Part shown: in pieces, positions 1 to 8,037 of the stretch
How the letters are laid out: the number at the start of each line of letters is the position of its first letter
Numbering within the stretch: the stretch's first letter is position 1
From: Bacteroidota bacterium
GTDB lineage: Bacteria; Bacteroidota; Bacteroidia; Sphingobacteriales; Sphingobacteriaceae
Assembly (NCBI GenBank): GCA_023450085.1
Contig: JAEXHI010000030.1
Location: forward strand, 434,001 to 498,000
DNA length: 64,000 bases
Direction: 5' to 3'
Notes under the pieces: model-generated
Seen by the model: only the letters and a program-made list of their open reading frames with translations
The model's database searches: none
Told to the model about the DNA's origin: nothing
Made by a program: the position numbers and the translations under genes

Positions 1-1
1 A

Positions 2-1042
2 CGAAATAGTGGTGAAGTCAGTAGGATATTGAAACAATTGGAGTATGAAAGTAATTTCAGTTTCAATTATCAGTCCTTAAATCTACCCGTGAGTACAGAG
101 CCTAAAGAGGAGATTTTTATCGATAAAAAAGATCCTGTAATACAAGCTGCTTTGCAACGATACTTGAAGGGAGAGAAGATTTTATCGCCATCGGCCTTAA
201 CTATGTATATCTCCAATCCCATTGATTTTTTCTTTAGGTACATTGCCGAAATTAAGGAGCCAGAAGAAGTGACCGCAGTGATAGAGGCCAATCAGATAGG
301 TTCTATATTGCACAAGGTAATGGAGTATTTCTATATAGGGGAAATTGGAAAAGAAGTTACTGCCGAAGTGATTGTGCTGAAGAGAAAAGCATTAAACCAG
401 ATGGTCACTAAGTCTTTTAATTTTGTAATGACCAACAAGGAAGAAGCTACTTTAGAGTATTCTGGCATGCAAAAGGTAATTTTGGCAATTGTAGAAGCCT
501 ATGCAAATATCATCTTAAATAGAGATGAAGCCGACGCCCCTTTTACCATCCTTAGCTTGGAAGAAAAAATAAGCACCGAGTTGGAATTTGAGCTCGATGG
601 CAAAATGCAGCAGGTCAAACTGTTTGGTTTTATTGATAGGGTAGACGAACGCAATGGTGTAACCCGTATCATCGACTATAAAACTGGAAGTGATAAGCTT
701 ACTTTTTCAGAGATAGATAAACTGTTTGATACCGATGGAAAAAATATCAACAAAGCTTTAATTCAAACGCTAATTTATACCTATGCTTACGAAAGACAGT
801 CGGGTAGGCAAGGCGTGGAGCCGAGTTTATTTGTAGTAAAAACGATGGCCGATGGGAATGTCTACTTTAGATCTAGGAAGTCTACACTATCTGATGCTTA
901 TTTGGAAGAAGTTAAGCCGTTGTTTTTAGCTCATTTGCAACAGAAGGTAGCGGAAATTTTTGATTTGAATATTCCGTTTAGGGCAAGTGAAGTGCCAGAC
1001 AATTACAGTTATTCTATTTATAAAACCTTGTTTGGTGTTTAA
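2..1042 (+). CDS. PD-(D/E)XK nuclease family protein, AddB-like C-terminus (5' end outside window)
   Basis: The reading frame is open to the left edge, so only the C-terminal ~346 residues are visible; the TTG at 29 is an internal codon. The visible part is a RecB/Cas4-type nuclease domain: the entry helix with 'SALTMYISNPIDFFFRY', the histidine of 'GSILHKVMEYF', the metal-binding Asp of 'GFIDRVDE' and the catalytic 'DYKTG' follow in the usual order. In Bacteroidota such domains end long AddB-like proteins (about 900-1000 aa) that work with a UvrD-type helicase in double-strand-break processing; the helicase would lie upstream and cannot be seen. Family call is firm; the AddB role is inferred. 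Confidence 0.85.
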   Translation, partial: RNSGEVSRILKQLEYESNFSFNYQSLNLPVSTEPKEEIFIDKKDPVIQAALQRYLKGEKILSPSALTMYISNPIDFFFRYIAEIKEPEEVTAVIEANQIGSILHKVMEYFYIGEIGKEVTAEVIVLKRKALNQMVTKSFNFVMTNKEEATLEYSGMQKVILAIVEAYANIILNRDEADAPFTILSLEEKISTELEFELDGKMQQVKLFGFIDRVDERNGVTRIIDYKTGSDKLTFSEIDKLFDTDGKNINKALIQTLIYTYAYERQSGRQGVEPSLFVVKTMADGNVYFRSRKSTLSDAYLEEVKPLFLAHLQQKVAEIFDLNIPFRASEVPDNYSYSIYKTLFGV

Positions 1043-1107
1043 TTATGGCTAAATTGTTTGACTGTTCGTTAAAAATGGTATTCTAACTCGTTAATCTAAA
1101 ATTGTAA

Positions 1108-1659
1108 ATGCTTAACCTAAATTTTAATCCATTTCCTGTTTTGCAAACTCAACGATTGTTGCTGCGACAAGTGGTTGAGGCCGATGTACCGTCGATTATA
1201 AAAATAAGGGGTAATGAAGAGGCCATGCACTATATTCCGCGTCCAAGGGCAAAAACTACGGAAGATGCGCTAAGTGTAATAACGATGCTCACCAACGGTA
1301 TTAAAGAAGGCAAGTCAATCAATTGGGCAATCTGCAATGCTCAAGATCCCAATGAAATATATGGAATCATGGGTTATGTCAATTTTTACCCACAGTTACT
1401 GAAAGCTGAAATAGGTTACATGTTACATCCAGATTATTGGGGGCAAGGTTATGTTCCCGAAGCCATTATCGTAGTGGAACAATTTGGTTTTGAAAACATT
1501 AATCTAGCGTTGATAGAAGCCAAGATAGATCCACGGAATGATAATTCCAGAAAAGTGCTGTTAAGAAACAACTATCAATTTGACCGATTGGTGCAAAAAG
1601 AAATGACTTTCGAAAATGAAGCCTTAGATTCGGAATACTATATAAAGCACCGTATGTAA
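1108..1659 (+). CDS. GNAT family N-acetyltransferase, RimJ/RimL-like
   Basis: 183 residues, full length for the family. It opens with the typical 'LQTQRLLLRQVVEADV' strand-helix of RimJ-type acetyltransferases and carries the acetyl-CoA loop in 'HPDYWGQGYVPEA' (motif A), followed by 'NDNSRKVLLRNNYQ', the helix that follows the active site. It would transfer acetyl from acetyl-CoA to an amine, possibly a protein N-terminus or a small molecule; the substrate cannot be read from sequence. It stands 65 bases after the nuclease gene in the same direction and 17 bases before the next small gene. The start is ATG at 1108, at the beginning of family homology. Confidence 0.85.
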   Translation: MLNLNFNPFPVLQTQRLLLRQVVEADVPSIIKIRGNEEAMHYIPRPRAKTTEDALSVITMLTNGIKEGKSINWAICNAQDPNEIYGIMGYVNFYPQLLKAEIGYMLHPDYWGQGYVPEAIIVVEQFGFENINLALIEAKIDPRNDNSRKVLLRNNYQFDRLVQKEMTFENEALDSEYYIKHRM

Positions 1660-1664
1660 ATTCT

Positions 1665-1672
1665 TATATTTG
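1665..1672 (+). promoter_or_regulatory. -7 promoter box (TATATTTG) just upstream of the small gene
   Basis: TATATTTG matches the Bacteroidota -7 consensus TAnnTTTG exactly and ends 4 bases before the ATG at 1677. A transcript started about 5-7 bases downstream would be leaderless. No TTTG is found about 20 bases upstream, so the -33 element is missing or weak. The site overlaps the region after the stop of the acetyltransferase and would give the next two genes their own promoter. Confidence 0.45.
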
Positions 1673-1676
1673 TAAT

Positions 1677-1874
1677 ATGCAGCGACTAGATAGAACAGCA
1701 TTCAAAGCGCATACTGCCGCACAAGCAGATAAATCTGATGCGGCTGTATACAAAAAAATGACCTGGCAAGATAGGTTGCGGATTGCCAATTATCTTAATA
1801 GTGTTGCCTATAATTATCCAGAATTTAACCCTCCAAAAATGGATAAGACTTTCTTTAGGATAAAGAGTAGGTGA
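1677..1874 (+). CDS. small hypothetical protein partnered with a nucleotidyltransferase
   Basis: 65 residues, basic, no membrane segment or signal peptide. The N-terminal 'MQRLDRTAFKAHTAAQAD' and the C-terminal 'PPKMDKTFFRIKSR' resemble each other: both carry a (M/L)D(R/K)T(A/F)F core, an internal repeat that may form two similar contact arms around the central 'WQDRLRIANYLNSVAY' helix. As I recall, proteins of this form are common in Bacteroidota immediately upstream of DUF6036-type nucleotidyltransferases, and here one base separates this stop from the next ATG. It is probably a binding partner of that protein, perhaps the antitoxin-like half of a pair; that role is inference only. Confidence 0.7.
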   Translation: MQRLDRTAFKAHTAAQADKSDAAVYKKMTWQDRLRIANYLNSVAYNYPEFNPPKMDKTFFRIKSR

Positions 1875-1875
1875 T

Positions 1876-2346
1876 ATGGGCAACATATTTAATGAAGATT
1901 TTCGAGAGTTTATCCAAGCATTAAATCACCATGATGTTAAATACATCCTAATTGGTGGCTATTCAGTAATTTTGCATGGCTACTCTCGGACCACTGGGGA
2001 TATGGATATATGGGTGGAAAGAACCGAAGAGAACTACGCTAAACTAGTTTCTGCTTTTTTTCAGTTTGGGCTTCCGGTTTTTGATATGACGAAGGAAAAT
2101 TTTTTATATCATCCTGATTGGGAGGTTTTTAGCTTCGGTAGACCTCCGGTATCCATTGACTTGATGATTATTGTTAAAGGATTAGATTTTCAAGAGAGCT
2201 ATCAAAATGCTGTTTTTTTCTCTGAGGACGGACTACACATAAGAACGGTTAACTATAATGACTTGATCAAAGCAAAAAAATCCTCCGCAAGACCAAAAGA
2301 TATTAATGATTTAGATAAGCTTTCTCAAACAAATAAAGAAGAATAG
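1876..2346 (+). CDS. nucleotidyltransferase-fold protein (DUF6036-like)
   Basis: 156 residues. The N-terminal half has the minimal nucleotidyltransferase signature: 'GGYSVILHGYSRTTGDMDIW', where GG(x)SV and the paired acidic residues of GDMDIWV correspond to the nucleotide-binding loop and metal-binding Asp residues. A later conserved block, 'NDLIKAKKSSARPKDINDL', matches the 'K...RpKDlaDl' helix of AbiEii and MenA-type toxins and related proteins. Its start lies one base after the stop of the 65-residue gene, so the two are co-transcribed and probably translationally coupled. It could be the toxin side of a toxin-antitoxin-like unit, or a housekeeping NTase; the target is unknown. Confidence 0.75.
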   Translation: MGNIFNEDFREFIQALNHHDVKYILIGGYSVILHGYSRTTGDMDIWVERTEENYAKLVSAFFQFGLPVFDMTKENFLYHPDWEVFSFGRPPVSIDLMIIVKGLDFQESYQNAVFFSEDGLHIRTVNYNDLIKAKKSSARPKDINDLDKLSQTNKEE

Positions 2347-2348
2347 CC

Positions 2349-2705
2349 ATGCTAAAATATGCTGTGCCGATTCTCGCTTCTCTCAATGCAGACGAAACGA
2401 TTGCTTTTTATACCCAAAAGTTAGGTTTTACCTTCCACTCTAATTGGGATGGCTATCTCATTTTTAGTAGAAATGATATCCAGATACATCTTTGGCCCAC
2501 TTCAGATGAGGCGGTGCCTAAAAATACAGGTTGTTATGTAAACGTAACCGATGTTGATCAACTTTATGAGGAATTTTTGCCACTAGATATTATACATCCT
2601 AATGGGAAATTAGAAGACAAACCTTGGGAGATGAGACAGTTTTCTATTTTGGATAATAGTGGGAATATTATCCATTTTGGAGAAGACATTTCAGAGGAGG
2701 CTTAA
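2349..2705 (+). CDS. VOC superfamily protein (bleomycin-resistance/glyoxalase-like)
   Basis: 118 residues, the usual size of single-domain bleomycin-resistance-type VOC proteins. Two beta-alpha-beta-beta-beta repeats are visible: residues 1-55 with 'DETIAFYTQKLGFTF' and 60-118 with 'VDQLYEEF' and the terminal 'DNSGNIIHFGED'. Potential metal ligands include His in 'IQIHLWP' and the final Glu. The substrate is unknown; these proteins either sequester planar or glycopeptide drugs or catalyse metal-dependent additions. It begins 2 bases after the nucleotidyltransferase stop, so it is in the same transcript. Confidence 0.8.
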   Translation: MLKYAVPILASLNADETIAFYTQKLGFTFHSNWDGYLIFSRNDIQIHLWPTSDEAVPKNTGCYVNVTDVDQLYEEFLPLDIIHPNGKLEDKPWEMRQFSILDNSGNIIHFGEDISEEA

Positions 2706-2804
2706 AGGTAGTTTCAGATTTTCATTTGGCGAATTGATTGTTTTATAACATTTTCTATGGCTTGCAAGCTAATTGCAATATTACAATTACGAGCTTTTTG
2801 AACC

Positions 2805-2836
2805 TTTGCATTGCAACAAAGTAATATTTATATTTG
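2805..2836 (+). promoter_or_regulatory. pdhB promoter, -33 TTTG and -7 TATATTTG
   Basis: TTTG at 2805-2808 and TATATTTG at 2829-2836 are separated by 20 bases, an exact fit to the Bacteroidota primary-sigma promoter. Transcription would start near 2843, giving a leader of about 18 bases before the ATG at 2861. The site also shows that an in-frame TTG at 2834 is inside the promoter and cannot be the start codon of pdhB. Confidence 0.75.
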
Positions 2837-2860
2837 CCATCGTTAATTTTCAGCAAAACA

Positions 2861-3847
2861 ATGAGAGAAATCCAATTCAGAGAAGCATTACGCGAAGCAT
2901 TGAGCGAAGAAATGCGCAAAGACCAAAACATTTTTATGATGGGTGAGGAAGTTGCGCAATATAATGGAGCCTATAAAGTAAGTCAAGGGATGTTAGATGA
3001 GTTTGGTGACAAACGTATCATCGATACCCCAATTGCTGAGCTAGGTTTCGCAGGTATTGGAATTGGAGCGGCAATGAACGGCCTTAGACCAATTGTTGAG
3101 TTCATGACCTTCAACTTCTCGTTAGTAGCGATTGACCAAATTATCAACTCGGCAGCAAAAATGTTGTCAATGAGTGGTGGTCAGTTTTCAGTGCCAATCG
3201 TTTTCCGTGGCCCAACAGGTAATGCAGGTCAATTAGGAGCACAGCACTCACAAAACTTTGAGAACTGGTACGCAAACTGTCCAGGTTTAAAAGTGGTCAT
3301 TCCAGCTACTCCTTATGATGCTAAAGGTTTGTTAAAACAAGCTATTTTAGATCCAGATCCAGTAATTTTCATGGAGTCTGAGGTAATGTATGGCGATAAA
3401 GGCGATGTGCCGGCAGAAGAGTATTACTTAGAGCTAGGTAAAGCCAATGTAGTTAAAGAAGGTACTGATGTAACCATCGTTACTTTTGGTAAAATGTTAA
3501 CTCGTGTAGTTAATCCAGCAGTAGAAGAATTAACAAAAGATGGTGTTAATGTAGAAGTAATCGACTTACGTACTGTACGTCCAATTGATTATGCAACCAT
3601 CATCAACTCTGTGAAGAAAACTAACCGTTTAGTAGTGGTAGAAGAAGCTTGGCCATTGGCTTCAATCTCTTCTGAAATTGCTTTCAACGTACAAAAAAAT
3701 GCATTCGATTATTTAGATGCACCAGTAATTCGTGTTACTTGTGCTGACGTTCCACTTCCATATGCACCAACTTTAATTGCGGCTAGCTTACCAAATGCTG
3801 AGAAAGTAGTTAAAGCGGTAAAAGAAGTAATGTACGTTGCCAAATAA
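2861..3847 (+). CDS. pdhB: pyruvate dehydrogenase E1 component, beta subunit
   Basis: 328 residues. The protein begins with 'MREIQFREALREALSEEM' and contains the E1-beta landmarks 'FMMGEEVAQYNGAYK' (TPP-pocket Glu), 'DTPIAELGFAGIGIGAAM', 'QLGAQHSQNFENWY' and the C-terminal transketolase domain with 'VIDLRTVRPID'. With the E1 alpha subunit it decarboxylates pyruvate and reductively acetylates the lipoyl groups of E2. The alpha and E2 genes are in the same window but 47 kb away on the other strand (50637-53304), so the complex is encoded at split loci. Codon use here is high-expression style (GGT, CGT, AAC rich), as in pdhA and typA. A strong promoter precedes it and a hairpin terminator follows. 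Confidence 0.95.
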   Translation: MREIQFREALREALSEEMRKDQNIFMMGEEVAQYNGAYKVSQGMLDEFGDKRIIDTPIAELGFAGIGIGAAMNGLRPIVEFMTFNFSLVAIDQIINSAAKMLSMSGGQFSVPIVFRGPTGNAGQLGAQHSQNFENWYANCPGLKVVIPATPYDAKGLLKQAILDPDPVIFMESEVMYGDKGDVPAEEYYLELGKANVVKEGTDVTIVTFGKMLTRVVNPAVEELTKDGVNVEVIDLRTVRPIDYATIINSVKKTNRLVVVEEAWPLASISSEIAFNVQKNAFDYLDAPVIRVTCADVPLPYAPTLIAASLPNAEKVVKAVKEVMYVAK

Positions 3848-3881
3848 GAAATAATCATCGGCTTTTGTCGATAAAACATAA

Positions 3882-3915
3882 GAAATCCCGTTCTGCAAAG
3901 AGCGGGATTTTTTTA
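3882..3915 (+). terminator. intrinsic terminator after pdhB
   Basis: The arms AAATCCCG (3883-3890) and CGGGATTT (3903-3910) form a stem extended by TTCT/AGAG pairing around a GCAA-like loop. The following run of T residues to 3914 gives a standard Rho-independent terminator 35 bases after the pdhB stop. Confidence 0.85.
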
Positions 3916-3940
3916 TACACTCGTTTTGTCCTTTCCTTTG

Positions 3941-4036
3941 TCGTCATTTCGAGCATAGTGAGATCGCGAAGCAGTAATCTAAAAACTATAAACTGTTTCA
4001 TCGCTACCGTACGCTTCAATAAACTCAGCGTGACAA
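3941..4036. repeat. intergenic imperfect inverted repeat, GTCATTTCGA family
   Basis: This block begins with TCGTCATTTCGAGCATAGTG and ends with CTCAGCGTGACAA, roughly complementary ends around an ~65-base centre containing ATCGCGAAGCAGTAATCT. The same end sequence (GTCATTTCGA or GTCATTCTGA) occurs in other intergenic spaces of this window (45.9-46.2 kb and 50.5 kb), so it is a dispersed element. Together with the pdhB terminator it fills the 340-base gap before the OmpW gene; short reading frames across it are not genes. Confidence 0.6.
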
Positions 4037-4187
4037 CAAGCAAAGACAGTGATACAGAGGATCTAACCCATCTATTTTTTCGCAAATGCACTGCCACAAG
4101 TAATTAATATCACGGAACAAGCTGTCTTGGCTCATTAATTACCTCAATTTCTCATGCTAATATTGTTTGAACAAATAACATAATACG

Positions 4188-4823
4188 ATGAGAAAAATAT
4201 CAACCCTACTTCTTTTGATTGGATTAACCACTGGTGTATTCGCACAACAAAAAGGCGATTTTAGAATGCGTCTTCGTGCCACAGCTGTCATTCCTCAAGA
4301 AAGTGCAACCATCAGTACCATTAATGGCAACGTAGATATTTCTAATACCATTATTCCCGAATTGGATTTTACCTACTTCTTGGCTAAAAACTTCTCCGCT
4401 AACCTTATTCTCGGTACCACTAAACATGAGGTAAGTGCAGTAAATACGGCTTTGGGTAATGTAGATTTAGGAAAAGTATGGTTGCTGCCGCCAACCTTAA
4501 CGCTTGCCTATCATTTGCCTGTAAGTAAAGAGGTGCAGCCTTATGTAGGTGCTGGTGTTAATTACACTATCTTCTATGGCATTAAAGATGGTCCGGCCAT
4601 AGCCAAAACTTCTTACAAAAACTCTTTTGCTCCAGCGGCTCAGTTGGGCGTAGATTTTGATATCAGTAAAAAGCTATTCCTTAATTTTGATGTAAAAAAG
4701 CTATGGTTAAGTACTGATGCTACCGTTACTACCATTCCTTCTGTAGCTGGAGGAGCCACTGTCGTTGCGGATACCAAAATAAACCCTTGGTTGTGTAGCT
4801 TCGGTATTGGGATTAAGTTGTAA
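4188..4823 (+). CDS. OmpW family outer membrane protein
   Basis: 211 residues. Residues 1-19 form a signal peptide ending 'GVFAQQ'. The mature part alternates beta strands with the OmpW hallmarks 'IIPELDFTYFLAKNFSANLI', 'LPPTLTLAYHLP' and 'VQPYVGAGVNYTIFY', and ends in an aromatic-poor but barrel-like strand 'WLCSFGIGIKL'. An eight-stranded barrel in the outer membrane passing small hydrophobic molecules is the family expectation. Flanked by its own terminator and the pdhB repeat region, it appears to be monocistronic. Confidence 0.8.
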   Translation: MRKISTLLLLIGLTTGVFAQQKGDFRMRLRATAVIPQESATISTINGNVDISNTIIPELDFTYFLAKNFSANLILGTTKHEVSAVNTALGNVDLGKVWLLPPTLTLAYHLPVSKEVQPYVGAGVNYTIFYGIKDGPAIAKTSYKNSFAPAAQLGVDFDISKKLFLNFDVKKLWLSTDATVTTIPSVAGGATVVADTKINPWLCSFGIGIKL

Positions 4824-4847
4824 TTTAAGATATTATCAAATAATTTG

Positions 4848-4880
4848 AGCTACGTTTCTAATCAGAGATGTGGCTTTTTT
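4848..4880 (+). terminator. intrinsic terminator after the OmpW-like gene
   Basis: AGCTACGTTTCT pairs with AGAGATGTGGCT (with G-T wobbles) around AATC, followed by TTTTTT. It lies 25 bases after the stop. Confidence 0.65.
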
Positions 4881-4938
4881 GTGCTTGTGTCATTATTTAA
4901 GTGACAGTAATTGCTTAAATTGCAGTTAAACATATGCC

Positions 4939-5982
4939 ATGGAACCTAGAGACGTAAAAATTTCCCGAAAGAAACCGATATTTCCAGTTAGTGAAAATTT
5001 ACATAAATACCTGCGCACCTATCAGCGTGATGCACGTTTGCCTGTAAATTACGAGGCGCTTAAAGCATTTACGGAGAGTTACCCGATTTTAGACAAAAAC
5101 GGGAAAGACACTTTATGGGAAAGCCCCATTTATGCTCAAAGTCAGATGGAGGAATTACATAATGGCTTAAAAGTGATTTATGCCAAATTAAAAGCATCTG
5201 GTAACCTGCGTATTGTAGAACATAAATACATCGACAGGATTGACTATTGTACTTTCGGGAATACCCATCCTTTTAGGGTAAGAATTGTCAACCGTTTGAA
5301 CGATGTTTACGACTATTTTTATGTGAAAAAGGCTGATGCTTCCAGAATTTTTGGTTTAGAACTAGAGGAGATTTTATCACCTAACCAAGTGAATTATTTG
5401 GTTGATGGAGATACTATGATTGAGGAGCATATCGTAGGCTTGCCTGGCGATGTGTTCAATAAAGGGGTGCTTTACCAAGCAGAATACAACCCTACCCGTA
5501 TAGCAAAGGAGTTTGTAAAGTTTAACGAGCGTTGTTTGGTCACTTTATTGGGAGATATGCGTTCTTACAATTTTGTAGTTCAAATTACTCCCGATTTTGA
5601 CGATATCCAATTTCGCATACGGGCAATAGATTTTGATCAACAGTTTTACGAAGGCAATATCAAGGTGTACATGCCGCAATTTTTTAAGGAAAACTATCCT
5701 TTGGTTAAATTATGTATGGAGCACTTAACGGAAAAAACAGTTCAACAATATAAACAGGAAGAATTATCTTCCATTGTACATCGGGTGCGTAGTGAACGTC
5801 ATCGTTTAACGGATTTGAGAGATGTTTCTTGTAAAGAAGAGCTAACTACTAAAGAAAATATCATGAGGCTAAAAAAGAGTATGGCAGTATACTACAAAGA
5901 TTCAGCTTATGAAGATTGTAAAAACATGACCGATATTGTTGAACTTAACCTTAAGAACATCATCAGACAGGTGAAATTATAG
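4939..5982 (+). CDS. uncharacterised protein with kinase-like (APH/protein-kinase fold) motifs
   Basis: 347 residues, no signal peptide or membrane segment. I do not recognise a named family, but several motifs fall in the order expected of a kinase-like fold: a strand with Lys130/Lys131 ('YFYVKKADASRIFG'), an acidic helix ('ELEEIL'), a hinge-like 'TMIEEHIVGLPGD', a catalytic-loop-like 'LLGDMRSYNFVV' (Asp206, Asn211) and an 'AIDFDQQF' segment (Asp231, Asp233) like the metal-binding DFG/IDWE element. The C-terminal third is helical. It converges on the amidoligase operon with 7 bases between stops. It may phosphorylate a small molecule or protein of that locus; this is inference from motif order only. 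Confidence 0.6.
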   Translation: MEPRDVKISRKKPIFPVSENLHKYLRTYQRDARLPVNYEALKAFTESYPILDKNGKDTLWESPIYAQSQMEELHNGLKVIYAKLKASGNLRIVEHKYIDRIDYCTFGNTHPFRVRIVNRLNDVYDYFYVKKADASRIFGLELEEILSPNQVNYLVDGDTMIEEHIVGLPGDVFNKGVLYQAEYNPTRIAKEFVKFNERCLVTLLGDMRSYNFVVQITPDFDDIQFRIRAIDFDQQFYEGNIKVYMPQFFKENYPLVKLCMEHLTEKTVQQYKQEELSSIVHRVRSERHRLTDLRDVSCKEELTTKENIMRLKKSMAVYYKDSAYEDCKNMTDIVELNLKNIIRQVKL

Positions 5983-5989
5983 CTTATCT

Positions 5990-7177
5990 CTAAGATTCCA
6001 TTAAGCCAACTGTGCCTCCAACCCAGTCAAAATCGGCATTATAGCGTACGCCGATCATCTTCCCACGACTTAAGCGAGCCAAATTGATACAAAGCTGCGG
6101 TTCTTCACCATCCGGCCATAAGTACATCAATCTTAGCTCTAATTTTACGCCCCCATCGGGAGCTTGTACAATGGGTTCGTAAGTTACTTTACGTTGTAAA
6201 ATCCAGTTTTCAGGATCCTTTATTTCACGGATGTCACTTTCTTTTACATCTATAATTACGCCCATTCCAGCAAAGGAAAATAGTGGCTTTAAAACATAGT
6301 TCTCCAAATCAGACGGTAATTCGGTGAGCTCATTTAAAAATTGCGTTTCAGGTACAAATTCACCCGTTAGCATTGGCATGGTATATTTGCTGATACGGTA
6401 AAACCAATTAGGGTGCGTTATCCATTCCACCTCTACCTCTTCTCTAGGATCAAAGCTGCTCTCAAATATGGAGGTTTGATCAGCAATTTCATCAAAAATC
6501 AAGCGATTGTAAATTCGCTTGATCTGTACCTTTTTGCCTCCTTCTATGTAATATAGTTTTGTTCCTTCCTTTTTTACTTCTTCTAAAGGCAGTATCTTAA
6601 TTCCTAGCTTATTGGCGGTGACATAAAAGTCAATTGCCGTCTTTTGGTTGAGGGCATCAACGTCCATAAGAATTACTTCGTGAGGTTCGTGTTTGCCCAC
6701 AATTACTTTTTTCAACAAGTTGAAATAGCTTTCTTCATTTAAGCCATTAAAAAAAGGACTAAGTTTTGGGTTGAGGTTAAAGCTCTCTTTATACGTGTTT
6801 GCCAAATGAGTTTGAAAACCATAAAGAGATGGAAATCCTTGCATTTCAATCAGCATTGGCTTTATTTTTCCACGCTCGTCACTACAAATACCAAAATCAA
6901 AAGTTAAAAAATGTGGATGGTCATTTTCATTAGGTACTATCCAATCTTTAGGAATAGCGTTTTGGGTTATCTCTTTAAAGTCGTTGCGTTTAATTAAGGA
7001 GATAATCTGGTCTCCTGCAGCAATCAATTGCTGTTTCAGTTCTTCGGGAATAAAAACAGGAGATTCTGCTAGTCTAAAAGTGATTTCTGGAAATCCTAAC
7101 GTAATCTTTGTTAAGAAATCTTGGTATTTCTGTTCGCTGAAATTAGCATTAAAAGATGTTCTGTATTTTTCAATCAT
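5990..7177 (-). CDS. ATP-grasp-like ligase, last gene of the amidoligase operon
   Basis: 395 residues. ATP-grasp-like features are the strand-loop 'VLKPLFSFAGMGVIID' with a nucleotide-binding Lys followed by a small-residue loop, 'WILQRKVTYEP' (hinge strand), 'ELRLMYLWPDG' and the C-terminal 'NLARLSRGKMIGVRYNADF'. The upstream half ('FDFGICSDERGKIKPMLIEM') resembles the N-terminal region of circularly permuted ATP-grasp/glutathionylspermidine-synthetase relatives, where the acidic metal ligands sit early. The predicted role is ATP-dependent ligation of a carboxylate to an amine. It is the promoter-distal gene of a five-gene minus-strand unit, 29 bases after the amidotransferase gene. Fold assignment is moderately sure, substrate unknown. 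Confidence 0.65.
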   Translation of the reverse strand: MIEKYRTSFNANFSEQKYQDFLTKITLGFPEITFRLAESPVFIPEELKQQLIAAGDQIISLIKRNDFKEITQNAIPKDWIVPNENDHPHFLTFDFGICSDERGKIKPMLIEMQGFPSLYGFQTHLANTYKESFNLNPKLSPFFNGLNEESYFNLLKKVIVGKHEPHEVILMDVDALNQKTAIDFYVTANKLGIKILPLEEVKKEGTKLYYIEGGKKVQIKRIYNRLIFDEIADQTSIFESSFDPREEVEVEWITHPNWFYRISKYTMPMLTGEFVPETQFLNELTELPSDLENYVLKPLFSFAGMGVIIDVKESDIREIKDPENWILQRKVTYEPIVQAPDGGVKLELRLMYLWPDGEEPQLCINLARLSRGKMIGVRYNADFDWVGGTVGLMES

Positions 7178-7206
7178 AGGTAGGGTGTGGATTAAAGGAG
7201 AAGCCC

Positions 7207-8034
7207 TTATGCGAATTGTAGCGCATTAATGGCTTCATCCAAGAAATTCGGTAAAATGACGCTTTTCGTTAGCATAATTCTATCTGGATTTTCCAGACTA
7301 TTCAACATGTCATAATACTTGTCTTCACCATGGTTTTTAATAATGGCTTCTTTCTTCTCTTCTTGCAGCAAATAAATTTTCATTCCCACAGGGTCAGCTT
7401 CTGGATGAAATTGTGTGCCAATAACATAAGGAGAAAAGCGGATGGCCATCATGCATCTTTCTAAATCTACATGCGGTCTATCTTTCTCGATGGCCAGTAG
7501 CTTTGCTCCTGTTTTTTCGAAGGCTGCATCATTTGGTTGTATCGCTTGCCAATCTCTGCTGTCTACAGAATAAAAGGGATTGTTAAGACCATTAAAAACA
7601 CGTTCATTTTCACCTTCCGTAGTTAAAGAGATTGGGAAAATTCCAAAAGCATTAGATTTTCGCTGCGTTACTTCACCTAATTGATATTTCCTGCAACCCA
7701 ATTGAAAAGAATGGCAAATCAAGAAGGCATATTTTTTCTCATCACTAACCATATTGAAGTTGTCGATTTGGTCCAATAAGTTAAAAAAATCGCTTTCCCA
7801 TTGCTGGCCTTCTCCATCATAAGGGTTTCCAGGCCCGCCGCTCGAGATATAAATGTTATAACTTAAATCTGGTACTTCCCCTTTTTGCCTAATGTCAAAT
7901 ATGTCAATGCTTAAATGGAGATCATTGTCAATTTTATACTGGTGTAAAATTTCTTGTATCCCTCTCATTCCCTGGTTGGGGAAGCCCATATTCATATCAA
8001 TAATGGCTATTTTAATGTTGTTGCTATCGCTCAT
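7207..8034 (-). CDS. class I glutamine amidotransferase domain protein
   Basis: 275 residues. The GATase-1 fold is shown by 'YISSGGPGNPYD' (oxyanion strand), the nucleophile Cys107 in 'FLICHSFQLGC' and the His210-x-Glu212 pair in 'IGTQFHPEAD'. All three catalytic residues are present, so glutamine hydrolysis to release ammonia (or an analogous gamma-glutamyl hydrolysis) is plausible. The last ~55 residues form an extra helical tail. It is separated from the GCS2 ligase gene by 3 bases and from the downstream ATP-grasp gene by 29, so it probably supplies ammonia or trims a glutamyl group for these ligases. Confidence 0.85.
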   Translation of the reverse strand: MSDSNNIKIAIIDMNMGFPNQGMRGIQEILHQYKIDNDLHLSIDIFDIRQKGEVPDLSYNIYISSGGPGNPYDGEGQQWESDFFNLLDQIDNFNMVSDEKKYAFLICHSFQLGCRKYQLGEVTQRKSNAFGIFPISLTTEGENERVFNGLNNPFYSVDSRDWQAIQPNDAAFEKTGAKLLAIEKDRPHVDLERCMMAIRFSPYVIGTQFHPEADPVGMKIYLLQEEKKEAIIKNHGEDKYYDMLNSLENPDRIMLTKSVILPNFLDEAINALQFA

Positions 8035-8037
8035 CCT

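Noticed and set aside
2834..2860. TTG start giving pdhB nine extra residues
   Set aside because: The TTG is the end of the -7 promoter box (2829-2836), and the E1-beta family starts at the ATG at 2861.
3855..4107. Two opposite ~80-residue reading frames after pdhB
   Set aside because: They cover the terminator and the inverted repeat, so their length comes from repeat composition and not from coding.
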